A stretch of 64,000 bases of DNA from Angiostrongylus vasorum (GCA_018806985.1 JADANN010000227.1:124001-188000); one strand, 5' to 3'. Numbered from the stretch's first letter, positions 11,925-24,749 are shown. Notes: a model not told the origin generated them from the letters alone. A program made the numbers and translations.

Positions 11925-12393
11925 TTGTTTTATTAGAATGTGTAACCTATCTATACGTAGCAGTTCCTTATCCAAGTCTACACCTAGTTTCTTCTTACTT
12001 CTAGCGATTCATAATTCAAATTGAAAGAAAACAGCAAATATTATCAAAATCTTGAAGCGCAACGCACAAAAAATATTTTGCTGACGCAGTAATGGTAAAA
12101 AAGGTTGAAGACATAAATTAAGCGAAATACTCTTGGCACAGTAACTTATCAATAACTCTCACAAAGATGAAGAAAGAATGAAGTATGAAAGAGGAAGTCT
12201 TTTTAGAGGTCCATTCCATTCTCAGAACGAAAAGTTCAGTCTCAAGGAGGTAGAAAGAAGTAACAGATGAATCGATTTCATCCGAAGAATCTTTATGACA
12301 GATTTGATGTTAGGCGTGATTTACTGAAAACAGCGGTATGAACAAGAGTTTCTACCGTACTTCCTATTCGACTCGTGGAGAGGTAGGTCCATG

Positions 12394-12573
12394 CAATCAT
12401 CTGCAATTCTCTGCCGTTCTATCAAGCATCTCGTACTATCCCTCCGTACACGTCTGACACCAAGTTGTCAACTTGGAAAGGATGGAAGGCTTGGAGAGCC
12501 TGGTGAGTAGGGTGGAAGCAATGATCGCATGTGCTCTGCGGGACACCTTTAACCACTGCGCTACATACGACCT
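12394..12573 (-). mobile_element. SINE-A copy 4, degenerate and 3'-truncated
   Basis: Retains the tRNA-like head and the central block in diverged form; the distal block is lost. Confidence 0.6.
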
Positions 12574-13514
12574 TTGATAAAAAAGGTTAGTTAACGGAAA
12601 CCGCAGGAAACAAGAAGAGATCTTCAAACAATTGTAACACACTCGCCAATAAAGCACACAAATTAGAATGTTAATGACTTAGTAATAATTAATAATAACG
12701 ATAACAGGTCACCGGTATCTGGATTCTCGTGGACGCTTGAAATCTTCACATCGGCATCAGAGATGGATATGTCTGCGTTCAGCTAGTGAACGTAATTGTG
12801 TAGAAAAGACGTGGAATGGTGTTTCCGCTCTCATGCTCGTATTATTAAGCTAGTCTTTCTTATATTTCTTAGTGTTGACATAAGCATGACGTCAATCGTT
12901 CCCAGATTCAAATGCTAGTGCACAAATGATTAATGATGGCCATTCATACTTGATGAATCTCGCTCTCACTATGACGTAAATGGCAGGAAATTCGTTTCTA
13001 TTTATGGGAAGCGGATAAAATCCGTTTGGTTGTGATTTGTACTCGGGCAAATATCGAGGTTCAGGTCATGGGAGCCTGACGTAATGCACAGTAGTGTACT
13101 TTTAAGGAATCTCATAGCACGGTATGGAAAATAGTAGGAAAATTAGTATGACCAAAGCAAAATGTGTCCTTAAAAGCATTTATTTGTTAGACCTCATAGC
13201 CCAATAGGTATGACAAAGGTTGCGAAAGACTACTGTCAGTTTTTCGAAGGCGAATGTGCTGAAAAATAGCCTAATAAAACTTCGTGTTAGGCTAGTGATC
13301 TAAGAACACTTCATTCTTCGTGCACAAGATAATGTCTCGACATGGCAATCTTTTCAGTCGGTGCTCATTGTCAGCTTAGCGAGCGATAGAAACCCTTCTC
13401 GAAAACGCCGGAAATCCACTGACAATGTCGCATTCATTGTCAATCAAAGATCAGTGAAGCAATTCGTCCGTTGCGACATGCTCCCTTCACTTCTTCTGAA
13501 GGGATAAAATATAA

Positions 13515-13782
13515 ACGTTTGAAGTTGATCAGTCCCTCAATAATGCGCCGTGCACTCCATTCGATTCGTAGCATACCAGAGAAGAGTGAATGCATATTTG
13601 GCCTACACAATGACTTACGAAGGCCTAAAAATCCAACAAATCAGTGTTTTTATAATCACTGAATGGTCCTGCATGAAGTTGCTTACTCCAAAGTGACTGA
13701 GGGCTTGGATGGCCTGGGCATGGAATCGACCCCAAGATCATCCATGTATGGTAGGTCACCTCCAACCATGGGTTACCCACTC
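13515..13782 (-). mobile_element. SINE-A copy 5, diverged
   Basis: Tail, distal and head blocks are recognisable; the middle is strongly mutated, so this is an older copy. Confidence 0.65.
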
Positions 13783-14342
13783 TTCATTTGGTGTAGTATT
13801 GTGCGTAGAAGTTATATAGGAGTGATTCTAGACGACGATCGAGAAGTAGGTTAATCTGTCCGCATGAACGTGAACGAATTCTCTGTCGTGATCATCTTCT
13901 TTCTCCTCACAGCACGTCAATATCAGTTTTTTGCCTCTCAGGTAGATTCTATTATTCAACATTTCGAAACCACCCATCATCGTTCTCTTGTCAGGCGATT
14001 TCTGCACTGTTCTCTTTTCTTCTGCTCTGTTCAGTGGAAGTAAACAAAACAATCAATGAGTCATCATATTGTAATAGCTGTTGGATGTACGTTAGTGGAT
14101 ACAAAACTTAACGATATGAATAGCACAAATAAAGCCAGTTGAGAAGAAAATCATTATTGAAAGTGGTTATTAGCTCATACAAGACTATGGCAGTCATTTT
14201 GAACATTAGCGACTGTTTCCAGCTAGGGTGGTTATGTAAGCCTTTATATGTAAAAGAAATGCTACCACCTAGGATTCTTCCAGTAGGACAGCGAATCCCA
14301 CAGTTGGTTATTTCAACGATCGAAGAGAATATGTGAGGGTAG

Positions 14343-14617
14343 ATAAAGGATAAAGGATAAAGCTTTCGGCGTTGGTCAAACCCTGAGGGATGCGCCATGC
14401 GCGTATTAGACTTCATCAAGCATCGTTGGAAGTGATTGAATGCATATCTGGGCTTTATAATGACTAGCGGTGGCCTACTGATGTATCGAGCCAGTGCTGC
14501 CATACTCGGAGACAAGTCTAGTACCAATTTGCCGACCTCGGAGGGATGGAAGACGCAGGGATCGATTGCACATGTGTGTTGCAGGGCGCCTTCGACTACT
14601 AAGCCACACGCGCCCTT
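14343..14617 (-). mobile_element. SINE-A copy 6
   Basis: Full length, with a doubled ATAAAGG tail repeat. It provides part of a fortuitous 228-codon minus frame (14108-14794). Confidence 0.85.
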
Positions 14618-14689
14618 TACAGGGCAGATATCTCTAACTAAATACTTTTTTATTCTTATTTTTTTATTGGACCCCTTTTCACGTCTACT

Positions 14690-15030
14690 TTGCAGATTCC
14701 AGCAATTCTCACATTCGAATCGTTTCCTCGCCTCCACTGTCCACAACGATCTTTCAACTTTTACTGGTTTCGGTTGCTGGTTGAGGATTTTCATTTCATC
14801 TTGAATGTCATAAAATGCTGGCCGAGCAATTCTCCCTGGAGTCCTGAGATAGCCGGGCTGGAGCGTTCCTAATGGAATCGCAGAGGGTGATTTTTTCCAG
14901 ACAAGTCCGGTACCAATTTCCCTACCCCGGAGGGATGAGAGGCTTGGTTGGCCCGGCGAGGAACCAAGCTAGCACCGTGCTCGTGATGAAGTACATCACT
15001 ACCACTGTGCTATACGCCCCCTTAGTTAAA
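14690..15030 (-). mobile_element. SINE-D copy 1
   Basis: Family D is about 340 bp: tRNA-like head, GGGAAATTGGTACCGGACTT central block, then CGACCAGCATTC and a GTTGGAAGACCTTCGTGGA segment. This copy is minus, abutting the left end of SINE-A copy 6's neighbourhood. Confidence 0.65.
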
Positions 15031-15559
15031 CCACTGGAGTTTAGTTCAGTATTACAGAGTAAATAAATAGCAGTTTACCTTAGTATTATTTTCTATTTAT
15101 TCCCCGTTATGTTTTCATCCTTTTTCAACCAACCAGTTAAACAGATTACACTGTTTTGCTACAAATCAACACTTTAACCTAGTCCAGCGATTTCATAAAG
15201 GTCCTTCGGAAATCTTCAAGAACAAGTTTGAAGAGAATTCACCGCCTGTTATTTAGAAAAGCGTACATAAACAGCTTCAAAATAGCACTTATCTTTCATA
15301 CTCATCTCGTCAGTTTGCCTCAGCTTCAGTTTCTACACCATTGTCTAGAGAACGCTTTATCTCTTTCATGATTAGCATGACAACATTCCTCATTGGCACG
15401 TCACTGGGATTGAACCCCTAACGCTTAATCACCATACACACTAATACTATCTGCGCTATTTCGCCGTTGGAGCCATGTACCCACACATTGACCGTTAACA
15501 CTCTGCCGAAGGAATTTGTAGTGTCAAATAACTAATCATAACTACAATGGTGTTAAGAT

Positions 15560-15700
15560 AAGAGTAATCTCGGATTCGAAGCCGAGCTGAGATCGCGAGT
15601 TTTGCTGATGTCTCAGCATCCTTGAGGTCTTTGAGGTTGTACTTTACATCATAAAATACATCATATTTTACCGTTAAATAAGAATAAGAGGTAAACAAAA
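15560..15700 (+). mobile_element. SINE-B fragment 3
   Basis: Keeps GAGTTTTGCTGATGTCTCAG and the 3' tail. Confidence 0.5.
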
Positions 15701-15894
15701 GTGAAAATATACTTATAACAAGGCTATGAATCTTGCAGTTCGAAAATTGTAGAATATCACAAACTGTTGGGGGAAAAGCAAGTGTTCATTAGAAAATCTC
15801 TCACACTTGAAATATTTGTGTTTTAAGATTCTAATTTAAAAAGTACCAAGGAGGTTCTGCATTTGAACTACATAGATTGCGACATATAACCATA

Positions 15895-16130
15895 ATGTTC
15901 CTGAGGTATTTGCAAAACTCCGGACCGCAGGTGTTTGCGCTGGGGAACGAACGCGCTATTACCCTTTCCGGGGCTAACGCGTTCGCCACCACACCATGCG
16001 AGCCTTTCGTTTCGCCTGTCTCTCAGCTTGTTCTATCGACCAGTGCCATCAGCAATTAGCCCTCAACGGGATTGACCTAAGGAGCCCAAATCGGCAATGG
16101 AGCCAATTAAGCTGAGGCTGTACACAAAAA
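15895..16130 (-). mobile_element. SINE-B copy 4
   Basis: Well preserved head with GCGTTCGTTCCCC and the extended 5' segment; lacks the 3' tail. Confidence 0.75.
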
Positions 16131-16753
16131 AATTGTAATAGGCAGGAAATAAAAAAGTTAACAATGCAACAAATCATAATTATTATGGTCGAGCTATTTT
16201 TCAAAAAATAACTTTCTAATGATTTGATTAACTTTCATTCACTTGTTTATTTATTTGTTTCCTTATTTATTTATTTTATACGTTCCCACACCACGTATTG
16301 TGTAGATCCCTGTACTTCTCTCTTTTGGTTCGTTTCCGTGCAACCATCCGTCCACAAGGGTCTTTGGATTTTGCGTGTGGATTCGGCTGCTTCTTCAGAG
16401 CGTCTAGTTTTCTTCGTAAGTGTCCATTTGAGCTGATTCTCCTTGGAATTCTAGACAACGGTGCTGTGGCGTTGACACATTCTGCGTCACAGGCAATCAT
16501 CAGCCTTTACGGGTTTGAAGGAGCGAGCTGCACACAGATAAGACTAGTGGCAATTTTGCGACCCCGCAGAGATGGTAGTCCAACCAGCCCCATGCTCCCA
16601 CTGAGCGGCATCGCTACTATTTGCACTGTGATTTAAATTTGATTGTGATTAATTATCATAATGAATACCAAATCAGGCAAGCACTGAACAAGAAGAAAGC
16701 GACAGGTTATTTCGACGAGCTTATAAATGGAGACCGCACGAAAATAGATAAAA

Positions 16754-16996
16754 TTGTACGATGAAGAAGAAAATGATGGAAATGAACGAGCGTCGGCAGT
16801 TTTCGAATGGACGGATGTGCTACGCAGAATCTGCTCCTGCATGTCCACGCCCGATATCACAAAGAACGCAAGGGCTGGAGAAAGCATCCGTAATGGACGA
16901 ATTTCTCCGAGGATCTTTGACCGAAAACGAATGCGACACCGTTGCTTGATTGCAGGCATTAGCGAGGAAATTTGCTGTTGCTCGCTAAATTGTTAG
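16754..16996 (+). CDS. Possible coding segment, unknown
   Basis: Plus frame reading YDEEENDGNERASAVFEWTD, then RRICSCMSTPDITKNARAGE, to TAG at 16996. A second plus frame from an ATG at 16761 (62 codons) is also open and hydrophilic, so the true phase is unclear. The local GC content is higher than its surroundings, as in other exons of the window. No splice partner found. Confidence 0.3.
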   Translation: MYDEEENDGNERASAVFEWTDVLRRICSCMSTPDITKNARAGESIRNGRISPRIFDRKRMRHRCLIAGISEEICCCSLNC

Positions 16997-16999
16997 TGG

Positions 17000-18690
17000 G
17001 TAAAGAATGAAAAAGGACGGAGGCTTCTCGAGAAATCCCTTCCGAAACTTATTGTTTCTGCAAAAGCCGTGTCCTTAAATCTATCGTAACCAAGTAATGT
17101 GAATAATATTCTCATTAATACTTTATAAGCATTCTACTAGCCGTGATACTGTGTTTCATATAATGACGACGGTGTGTGAGCCGAATATGCCTCATAAGTC
17201 CATATGGGCTAAATTTTGGGCTCCTATTTATATTTTCCTTCGATGACAGAATTCTTTTTAATTAATTGGCATAAATGGATCAAGAGGGAAGGGCTATTGT
17301 TCGTCAATTTCGAATCATGCGTGCGTCTTTAGGGAGAGAGATTTCCATCAGTAGCTCTACTTATTGGAATTTCACTTTTAGAAGCTTTTATGATGAGTGA
17401 GAAGACAGAAGTCACAATTTAAAAGCAGAATATGATTGAGGAAAGCAATACTTGAAAAAGAATAGGAAAATGAAGCCGGATTTGAATGCACAATGGGATA
17501 ACCACCTCAGACCAGCCATAGCAGATTCTATGAAGGAGGTGTTGCTGATCCCGATGTGGGCTGTCGTGCTAACTAACCAGGTGGAGCTTCCTCGGATATC
17601 AGACTTCCATGTGTCGTTTGCAGCTGGTCTCATCTCCTTACGACAACTAACATGACGTTGGCTGTTCTATTTGCTGTCTATCACACATTCAAATTACGCG
17701 ATTCACATATGTACTACATCATCGTGACGAATTCCATAAGAATAACAACGACGAAAGGAAAAGCAGAGGTAACACACTTAGTGCTGCAATAATACAGTAG
17801 AGAACAACCCAGCAATATAATGAGCTGTACCCCTATCGATTAACTAACATATATGTGACTACATCTATTTTTTTCATCGCAGTACCGATAGAACATGCAT
17901 TGAAATAAATGCATGCATTCGCCTGATTATTCTGCGACCTTCACTTCTTGACGACATAATTATAGTGGTAAACGAACTGATTTTGAAAAACGCTAATGGT
18001 GTATTGAACAACGTCATCTGTACAAGATACCGTAGCTGACATATCTTCGCAATAACTCAAGAGACAGATCTCCTATAAGCTCCGGCAACAATATTTGATA
18101 TGAGTACCTGGTGTCCCTCGCAGTGATAGAAATATCGTTTGAATAGTTAATTGTCAGAGATGTTGCTTGAAGTAAATGATAGCCTTTGTATGAATATGCC
18201 AAGCGGGACTCTTCGCTTGTAGTCACAGAACACAATCTCAAGTTTGTGTTATAACGGTTGATAAAAAAACAGTAGCAGTGAAATATTAGCTGTGTGACAA
18301 TACGCAGAAGAGTGAGAATACGGGAATCAAGACCAAGAACGTGATTGCAAACGAATACTATAAAGGGCGGAGTTTAGTGAGAGTACTTAAAGAAGTAGTT
18401 TAAAGAGGAAGTGATGAAACTTTCCCCAGGCACCACAATCTGATAAGACTGATTCAAAGCTAAATATGGTAGCCGCGAATGCTCGCATCAGATAAGTGGC
18501 AAACCAGAAGACCAGAAGCTCTCAAAGGTTTATCAGATCGTCATTAGAAAGTTTTACAGAGAGCTTTGCCCTTTGAAGATGACTATGCAATGGAAGACAA
18601 GCGCTTAAATAGATAGAGAGTAATCAATAATTACAAAGAGTATTTTCTATAATGGAATTTTTACGGGGCCAGGGGGAATGATGCCGCCCT
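17000..18690. other. No feature recognised
   Basis: No clear repeat; a plus frame at 17452-17655 (KPDLNAQWDNHLRPAIADSM) is protein-like and deserves a search, but no partner exon was seen. Confidence 0.4.
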
Positions 18691-18929
18691 ATTTTATTGT
18701 GTTTACGGTTTGATATCCGTGGTATAGCTTGCTCAGCTCTGAATACTGGGGTGGGTATGCTCATGTGTATCTTGCCAGTCTCTTCTGGATTAGACGGGGA
18801 GCTTATTTATTGGAGACGACTCATAACCGCCTTCCATATACTTCCCTGTCACTTGATTGCAGGCTTTTGGCCGAAGTGACTCGTAGAATACAATCCGCGT
18901 AAGCGAGAAGGCGCTCACGTACGCATGCA

Positions 18930-19830
18930 TACGTCTTCTAAAAGGCATACACATTGATGGAAAAATTCCTACCAAGTCCTCGTTTCGCAAGCGAAGTCGT
19001 CACCCACTCAAGAAATACCAATGAAGCAGAGACGGTGATCACTATGCTTAATAAAGAGGGAAAAAAAGCTGGACTGGGCATAAATGGAACGAAGACCCAC
19101 TTCGTGAAGTTCCCTAGTGTGAGGTGAACAAATCGAACTGGGTGATTCTCTGATTGCACAAACCACTTTGTACGCATGCCTTGGACGTTTAAAGAGCATA
19201 GAGAAAATATGAAGGAGGAACTAGGCAGAGGAAGGAGAGCGAAATCGGCCATATTCAGGCCAGTCTGAGAAGCCAACGAACAGACCTGAAACACTGCGGT
19301 CATTTTTTTCGATTGAACATATTTTCCAGCGTTCCGTTATGCAGCAAAAACCTGTGCTACTATTCTAACCAGGTCAAGACTACCTACACTACTCACAGTG
19401 CGATTAAACGATGACCTTTGAAATCTAACTGGTACTCACAAAGTCCAGTCGGGATGTGCGGCTCAGATTTCTGGAGCCTATCCTATTATCTGGATCCAGG
19501 AGAATATACATTGATAGAGAAACACAGCTGGGTCGGTCACATAGTAATAAAAACAGATGACAGATGAAGAAAAAACAGTGGATTTAACTTCGGGAGCATA
19601 CAAGCGTCCTCCCCTTGGAAGAACACCCACGAGATGGGCGGACGTGATTGTGGCTAATGTCAACAACATCTGCACTTGCAGATGGCAAGGAATTAGGTTT
19701 ATGGAACGGGCTTAGTGGACGTCACAATATTCGATGAAAATCACCACCATGGACCACAATTCTGCTGGAGAGAAACGAACGGAAATCATGCTGGGACCCT
19801 CACGACCAGTGAAGCGCCAACCGAGTGTTT
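18930..19830 (+). pseudogene. Decayed RTE-clade non-LTR retrotransposon (reverse transcriptase to ORF end)
   Basis: Plus-strand translation in shifting frames gives the RTE RT pattern. LPSPRFASEVVTHS (18965 onward) stands where the family has its F-A-D-D catalytic box, so the Asp pair is lost. MLNKEGKKAGLGINGTKTHF follows, as in the conserved G.K.GL.IN..KT segment. Then come ELGRGRRAKSAIF (about 19212) and PAFRYAAKTCA (about 19330), matching the ..F.PL and LPA..YA.ETW regions. RPPLGRTPTRWADV (about 19608) and CWDPHDQ (about 19780) match the C-terminal end. There are many stops and frameshifts. RTE elements encode an endonuclease-RT and mobilise short elements sharing their 3' end. The endonuclease is absent. 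Confidence 0.75.
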
Positions 19831-19849
19831 AAGTAAACTAGCATGAGGG

Positions 19850-20165
19850 AGCTGGTAGCGCAGTGGTAGTGTCCCTATTCACTAGATAGGCAGACCAACG
19901 CTATCCAGACACTGGTTCAGCGCTGTTCCCGAGCGAACCAAGCGTCTTGTTCCACCGGGTCGGGAAACTAGTCTGGGACAAGCTGACCCCTTTCCGCCTA
20001 CGTGGAAACGTCCGAACGCGGCTATCCCAGAATTCCAGAAAGCAGCAAATCGACCAGCATTCAGTAATATTCGTGAAAAAAGACAAAAAAATCTTTAAGC
20101 AGCAACCGGAGCAATATGCGAAAAGGTCGTAGACCTTTGTGGATAGTAGATGCAAGGAAACGAGT
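19850..20165 (+). mobile_element. SINE-D copy 2
   Basis: Head GCTGGTAGCGCAGTGG with CTGGTTCAGCGC; directly follows the RTE relic. Confidence 0.65.
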
Positions 20166-20224
20166 ATAGTGCAGAATGTGGTCCGGTACCACCATAGTGT
20201 GATACGTGCAACATCTGTCGTCTA

Positions 20225-20226
20225 AT

Positions 20227-20263
<37 letters not shown>

Positions 20264-20264
20264 G
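20225..20264. repeat. (TAA)n microsatellite
   Basis: About 12 units of AAT/TAA just right of SINE-D copy 2. Confidence 0.95.
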
Positions 20265-20543
20265 CGGTAAATAATACTGACGACATGACAATAAGTGCTA
20301 TACGAACAATTTGGCGCATTCGGAGACACCTTTTTGGACGGATGTTCCATTTGTTCAGTAGCGCCATCGCAGGAGAAACCCGGGAGAGTATGGAAAAAAA
20401 AGTGGGATATGGAATTCCAGGACTTCATCGTCATAAAATAGGCCAATCTGTATTCTAAATTTTAATTTTGTGATATGAACCTAAAGTTTTCTATGAGTGG
20501 AGCTGTTGCATTGAGTGTTGGAAGCCAAATTTTTTTTGGTGAC

Positions 20544-21035
20544 TGTCGACAAAATGTGGGATATTTCTCAAACTCATGTTCGCGATCATGTCAAACAGTT
20601 TCGACTGGAAACCAAATGTTTGATGCTCAGAGGAACCAGTAGTGTTGGCATACTCGCTTTATCAGCCATATCATTTTCATACTTCTTCATAGATAACTTT
20701 GTTGTTGACTTCTTCTGTACAAGAGGTTTGATCGTGTTTTCCAGCTGAGCAATATTGGACATATTTATGCTGAAAAAAAATAATGCAGAGAGATAACACA
20801 AAGTGTAGAAAATTCCGGATAACCATTTAACGTCATAAGTCTTCTATACAGAGTCCCATAGAGATCTTTCATCAAGTCATAATATACTTGACGAATGTAA
20901 AAATTATTTCTCCAATTCCTACTCTTACCTCGGTACTTGAATGGTCCCTGTCTTCATGAGTCACAAGAAATTGTGTGGGACCCAGCAAAATTTCCATTTG
21001 ATTGTGGAAACCCGTTGATTTATCAGCATTGCCTT
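20544..21035 (-). CDS. Minus-strand exon cluster, partly Cys-rich, unknown
   Basis: Candidate exons: about 20929-21035, 20798-20886, 20683-20769 (after a T-rich TTTTTTTTCAG acceptor) and 20544-20604 (after GGTTTCCAG). One reading gives YYDLMKDLYGTLYRRLMTLN followed by a Cys-containing stretch (KYVQYCSAGKHDQTSC). An alternative frame of the 20683-20769 exon gives a lysine-rich helix beginning MSNIAQLENTIK. Both are open, and the implied intron 20770-20797 would be only 28 bp, too short, so the junctions are unresolved. The strong acceptors on the minus strand and the protein-like composition support a real gene here. A plus-strand frame over 20930-21060 is also open but lacks matching splice sites. 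Function unknown. Confidence 0.4.
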
Positions 21036-21419
21036 CTCCGTGTTAGAGCTCCTCCAGATCACCATCACTTACCTGTCGGTTAATACGTTGTTATTAAGAT
21101 GGCAGTGATTCCTGGCACTGGTTTACGCTCAGACAGGCCTTCAGATGAAAATGTCGGGAGCCTACGCTGTTGGTTGAATGCCGTGCCCGCTCTACGCCGC
21201 AGTTTGATGCCGGAGAACAGCTCATCACCTGCGAAACTTTATTAATATTAATTACCTTATAATCAGAAGTTTTGAATAGTTATTTGCCACAGACGAACCT
21301 ACTGAATTCGTTAATCATTGTCAACACAGTAATCACCGTATGAGTAGAGTTGATACCAATAGCCACCCGTGGAAAAGTTGATACCAATAACCACCCATGG
21401 AAAATTTCCTTTTTTTCAG

Positions 21420-23011
21420 CTAATATGTCAGCGAAAAAACAGTATCCTTTTTGTGCAACAATCTAATTCGTACATCGGTTCAGAAAGATATATAATACAC
21501 CAAGTCACTTCACTTGAATTTAATCCATCTAGTGTTTTAGACTTGAAAGAAGAATGGTATCATAACTCCAACTTAGCTTCCGTTCACCTGATAAGAATGC
21601 ATTAAACGCAGTCTCAGAAGAAGAAAATCAGATGACCAACAATATGCACTTATTCTATAGAATTTGTTGACTGAATCTTTAACGTAAATAATAAAGGAAC
21701 TAATCAAAGCTAAGTGAAGTATCGAAAACTTTAGGACAGAAGAGTGGAATGAGAACAGGATCTGGCTTTCATCGATCCTCGAAAAACCTTAAGAGAAAGG
21801 TGTTGATGATAAATTTCCAAAGAGTCCAAGTATAGACAACTAGGTTTGGACAAGTGAATGAACTCGCTTAGAATGGTTCTCATGTGATTCTCCGGAATAT
21901 TGCCAAGTCTACGTTCGTTGAATATACTTGTTTATTCCCTTTTCAGTTCCAACTACACCTAAGTTTTTAGTTAATTCCAGTTCACACCTGTCTTTGTATA
22001 CCTTCAATGTCTACTTAGTGTTGCATTCAGGCTTCTATCAGCCCTCACTGTGGTACGAAACATAGTTATCTATATTCTTGTTGAACTGCTATCATCAAAA
22101 AAACTGTTCAGCGTCACGCAATCTGACCGACGGCCATTATACTCTTTCGAGATTCTAGTGGCCAATCCCATATGGGTACTGAAAGAGAGCAAGGTTTTCG
22201 GTCAGTTGGTGCTGGCATCTGCATCGAAATCTTTTTTCCATGTTTTTTGTCATAGGAAGACTTTATTGTGATATAGATAGATGTGTTTTTATTACTTCAA
22301 TACATATAGATAACATGATAGATATTTTCACAAAACGATAAGGGAAATGAACAGAAGTAGGTACTATTGTCAGTTTTTCCACTCCTGGTGAGGTATGATC
22401 GTTTCTTTTATACTTCCCAATTACCCGTATAACTTTATCAGCTGTAATACCACTGGTTTATTGAATGATTTGTGTGGTCACCATTTAAGTCATTATCTAT
22501 ACCCATAGGATGTCAGGGCTTCCCAATGCGCTCAGCGTTTCCGTGAAATACGAAGGGCATCATGTTTCTATTGTTGCTCCTTATCCTTCGTGGTTATTGG
22601 TGGAAGGATACGCACATGATCTTCACTACTTGTGATAGTAAGGAGCTTGGCAAAGGACATGTTTCCTTTTTCTCTGACACTGAAGCGATGTCGCCTTCTA
22701 TGTACTTCTCAGGAATTTGAACAAAAGATTTTGGCGGAATATCATTCATGGAAGGTATAAGTCAATCATGTTTGACAAGGATGGAAATCCCATATTCTTC
22801 ATGCAAATGCGTCTACAGGCAAGCCTTTAGCGACTTTTCACAAGTGCGCAGTTATAATGGTATTAGTCATTTAGGACGAGTTAACTATCAGAGCTCAGAT
22901 CCCTCCCGCTTGGGGGTCCAGGATGTCTTCTCAATCGTGATTTCGCAGACGGAAATTGAAATCGTTATTAAGGATGTCCGTTTTTTATTCCCCAAGCACC
23001 TTTGCAGATGA
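21420..23011 (+). CDS. Compact exon cluster, unknown protein
   Basis: Exons 22509-22631, 22686-22810 and 22875-23011 (TGA) chain in phase (2, then 1) with introns of 54 and 64 bp, the typical small nematode intron size. The product is well ordered rather than low-complexity, for example SVKYEGHHVSIVAPYPSWLL, then RFWRNIIHGRYKSIMFDKDG, then LGVQDVFSIVISQTEIEIV. Upstream exons 22112-22241 and 21420-21556 have excellent TTTTTTCAG or TGTTCAG acceptors but do not yet join in phase with 22509, so a small exon may be missing (a 14-nt candidate lies near 22373). Alternating hydrophobic positions suggest a beta-rich domain. I do not recognise the family. The end at 23011 is the first in-frame stop and has no obvious downstream AATAAA. 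Confidence 0.55.
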
Positions 23012-23204
23012 TCCATCAGTCACTGTATTGGCTCAGCACTAGAATTTTCGTCAATAAGAAACTTTTTTGAAGGTTAGATTAGGAACCTGTACTATGCTAA
23101 GTGTGACCGCAGCATGAGAAATTCTCACGAATTGGTGCTAGAATTACAATGTTCTAACTTTTATTTACTGTCTATTCTTTTTTTCATAGGAGGGTACTAT
23201 GTGA

Positions 23205-23455
23205 AAAACAACCACAAGGATGCTGAGATATGAACAAGATCTCGGAGCCCCAGGTGCACTTCGAACCTGTGGCAACCTTTCCCGCCGGCTCACGTGTTAT
23301 CCACTGCACTAACCGATGCCTTTGCTTTGCCTTTTTCGCAACCATTACTCTAATTGTGATAACAGCATTCACTCACCAACGGGAGTGATCCGAGGAGAAT
23401 AAGTCGCATTGAACCCAATTAAGCTGAAGCTGCTGCTGAAATCACAATGTCTTAA
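23205..23455 (-). mobile_element. SINE-B copy 5
   Basis: Variant head (GTGGATAACACGTGAGCC on the minus strand). Lies just left of SINE-A copy 14. Confidence 0.6.
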
Positions 23456-23481
23456 CTTTTTTTTACTCGCTATTCACTTCT

Positions 23482-23772
23482 GGGCTCGTGTGGAGCAGTA
23501 GTCGGATTCGCACTGCAATACACGTGGGATCGATTCCCGCGCCTGTGACCCCCCAAGCCTTCCATCTCTCCTGGGCTAGGCAAATTTGGACCATTCTTAT
23601 CTGGGAGGATAGCAGCACTGGCTCGATACATCGATAAGCCACCGCGAGTCATTGCAAAGTCCGGATATGCATTCAATCACCTCCAAACGATGCTTAGTGA
23701 AGTCGAGTGCATGGCGCACCCCTAAAGGGATTGATCAACGCTGAGAGCTTTATCCTTTATCCTTTATACCTA
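23482..23772 (+). mobile_element. SINE-A copy 14
   Basis: One of only three plus-oriented full copies; ends in TTTATCCTTTATCCTTTAT. Confidence 0.85.
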
Positions 23773-23844
23773 TTCACTTCCAGCGAAAGGGCATCGTGTG
23801 GAAAGTTTTGTGAAAACAAAATTGGCTAGGACAAACGCAAAGCA

Positions 23845-23985
23845 AAGGTTTTGGTTAGTGTAGTGGATAACACGTGAGCCCTTGGAAAAAGGTAGTCAAA
23901 GGTTCGGAGTCCACCTGAGGTCCCAAGCTCCGCTCATATCTCGACATCCTTGTGGTCAAATTTTGTGTTGATTTGTTATTTTAAA
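23845..23985 (+). mobile_element. SINE-B copy 6
   Basis: Same variant head on the plus strand; together with copy 5 it brackets SINE-A copy 14. Confidence 0.6.
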
Positions 23986-24749
23986 CAGCCATTGTGCTGA
24001 GAAACCATCTGAACTAAATTACACAAAAAGTAACCTTTGTCTCGTTAATTTACCTGTCAGACAATACAACAGAAAGTATAGGTATTGGTGGAATCGACAC
24101 GGCGACCAATAGGCACGAGTTACTTGATTCGTGCCAAAACTTTTTTGGTCCACCACAAATAGTTATTAAAACGGATGTTTTTTGAATATTCTACAAAATG
24201 TCTTGTTTTTTCTAGGCTAAATGCCCATCTATACATCGTCCACTATCGCTACCCCACGCTATGACAGTGAGCTTTGTATAAGAAAAGCACTTCATGCTTT
24301 ACATGTTGTTCAATGAAGATTTTGATCCATGAAAAGTTTTTTTTGCAAGACTTGATTTCGTCATTTATAAACTTATTATTTCAGTTAAACGTAACCCAAA
24401 ACATTATTCTTTCTCGTGGTTCAGACATGGTGAGATCTATTTTGTTTTCGGTAGAACTCAATAAAAGGAAGGTGCAAGCGGTAATAATCGTAGTATTCAA
24501 CTATGGAAAACATGGATATTGATTAGTTTTGTGCAAAGTATCTAGTTATTTCTTAAACACCAGCACTCCTGTTAATGTAGAAGGTGATAGACAATCTTTG
24601 AACCAAAAAAGCGATGAATCTGATTGAAAATCGACCTACAACCGAATGGAACGAAATCAGTGGAGTTCAGACGATAGCTGGGTGTTTCGCCTGTTGTTGC
24701 ATTGTATAGTTTTAGGTGATGCTTAAGCAAAATGCTACAGTATCTTTAT

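Noticed and set aside
14108..14794. 228-codon minus-strand frame, the longest in the window
   Set aside because: Its middle third is a SINE-A copy and the rest reads through flanking DNA; no splice or composition support for a gene.
16276..16500. Minus frame rich in Lys/Arg containing CTGAAGAAGCAGCCGAATCC
   Set aside because: It resembles a hammerhead core only in CTGAAGA; the GAAAC GTC part is missing, and the frame has no splice support.
19740..19815. Sixth R element
   Set aside because: The similarity is explained by the end of the RTE ORF itself, from which the R family 3' end appears to derive.
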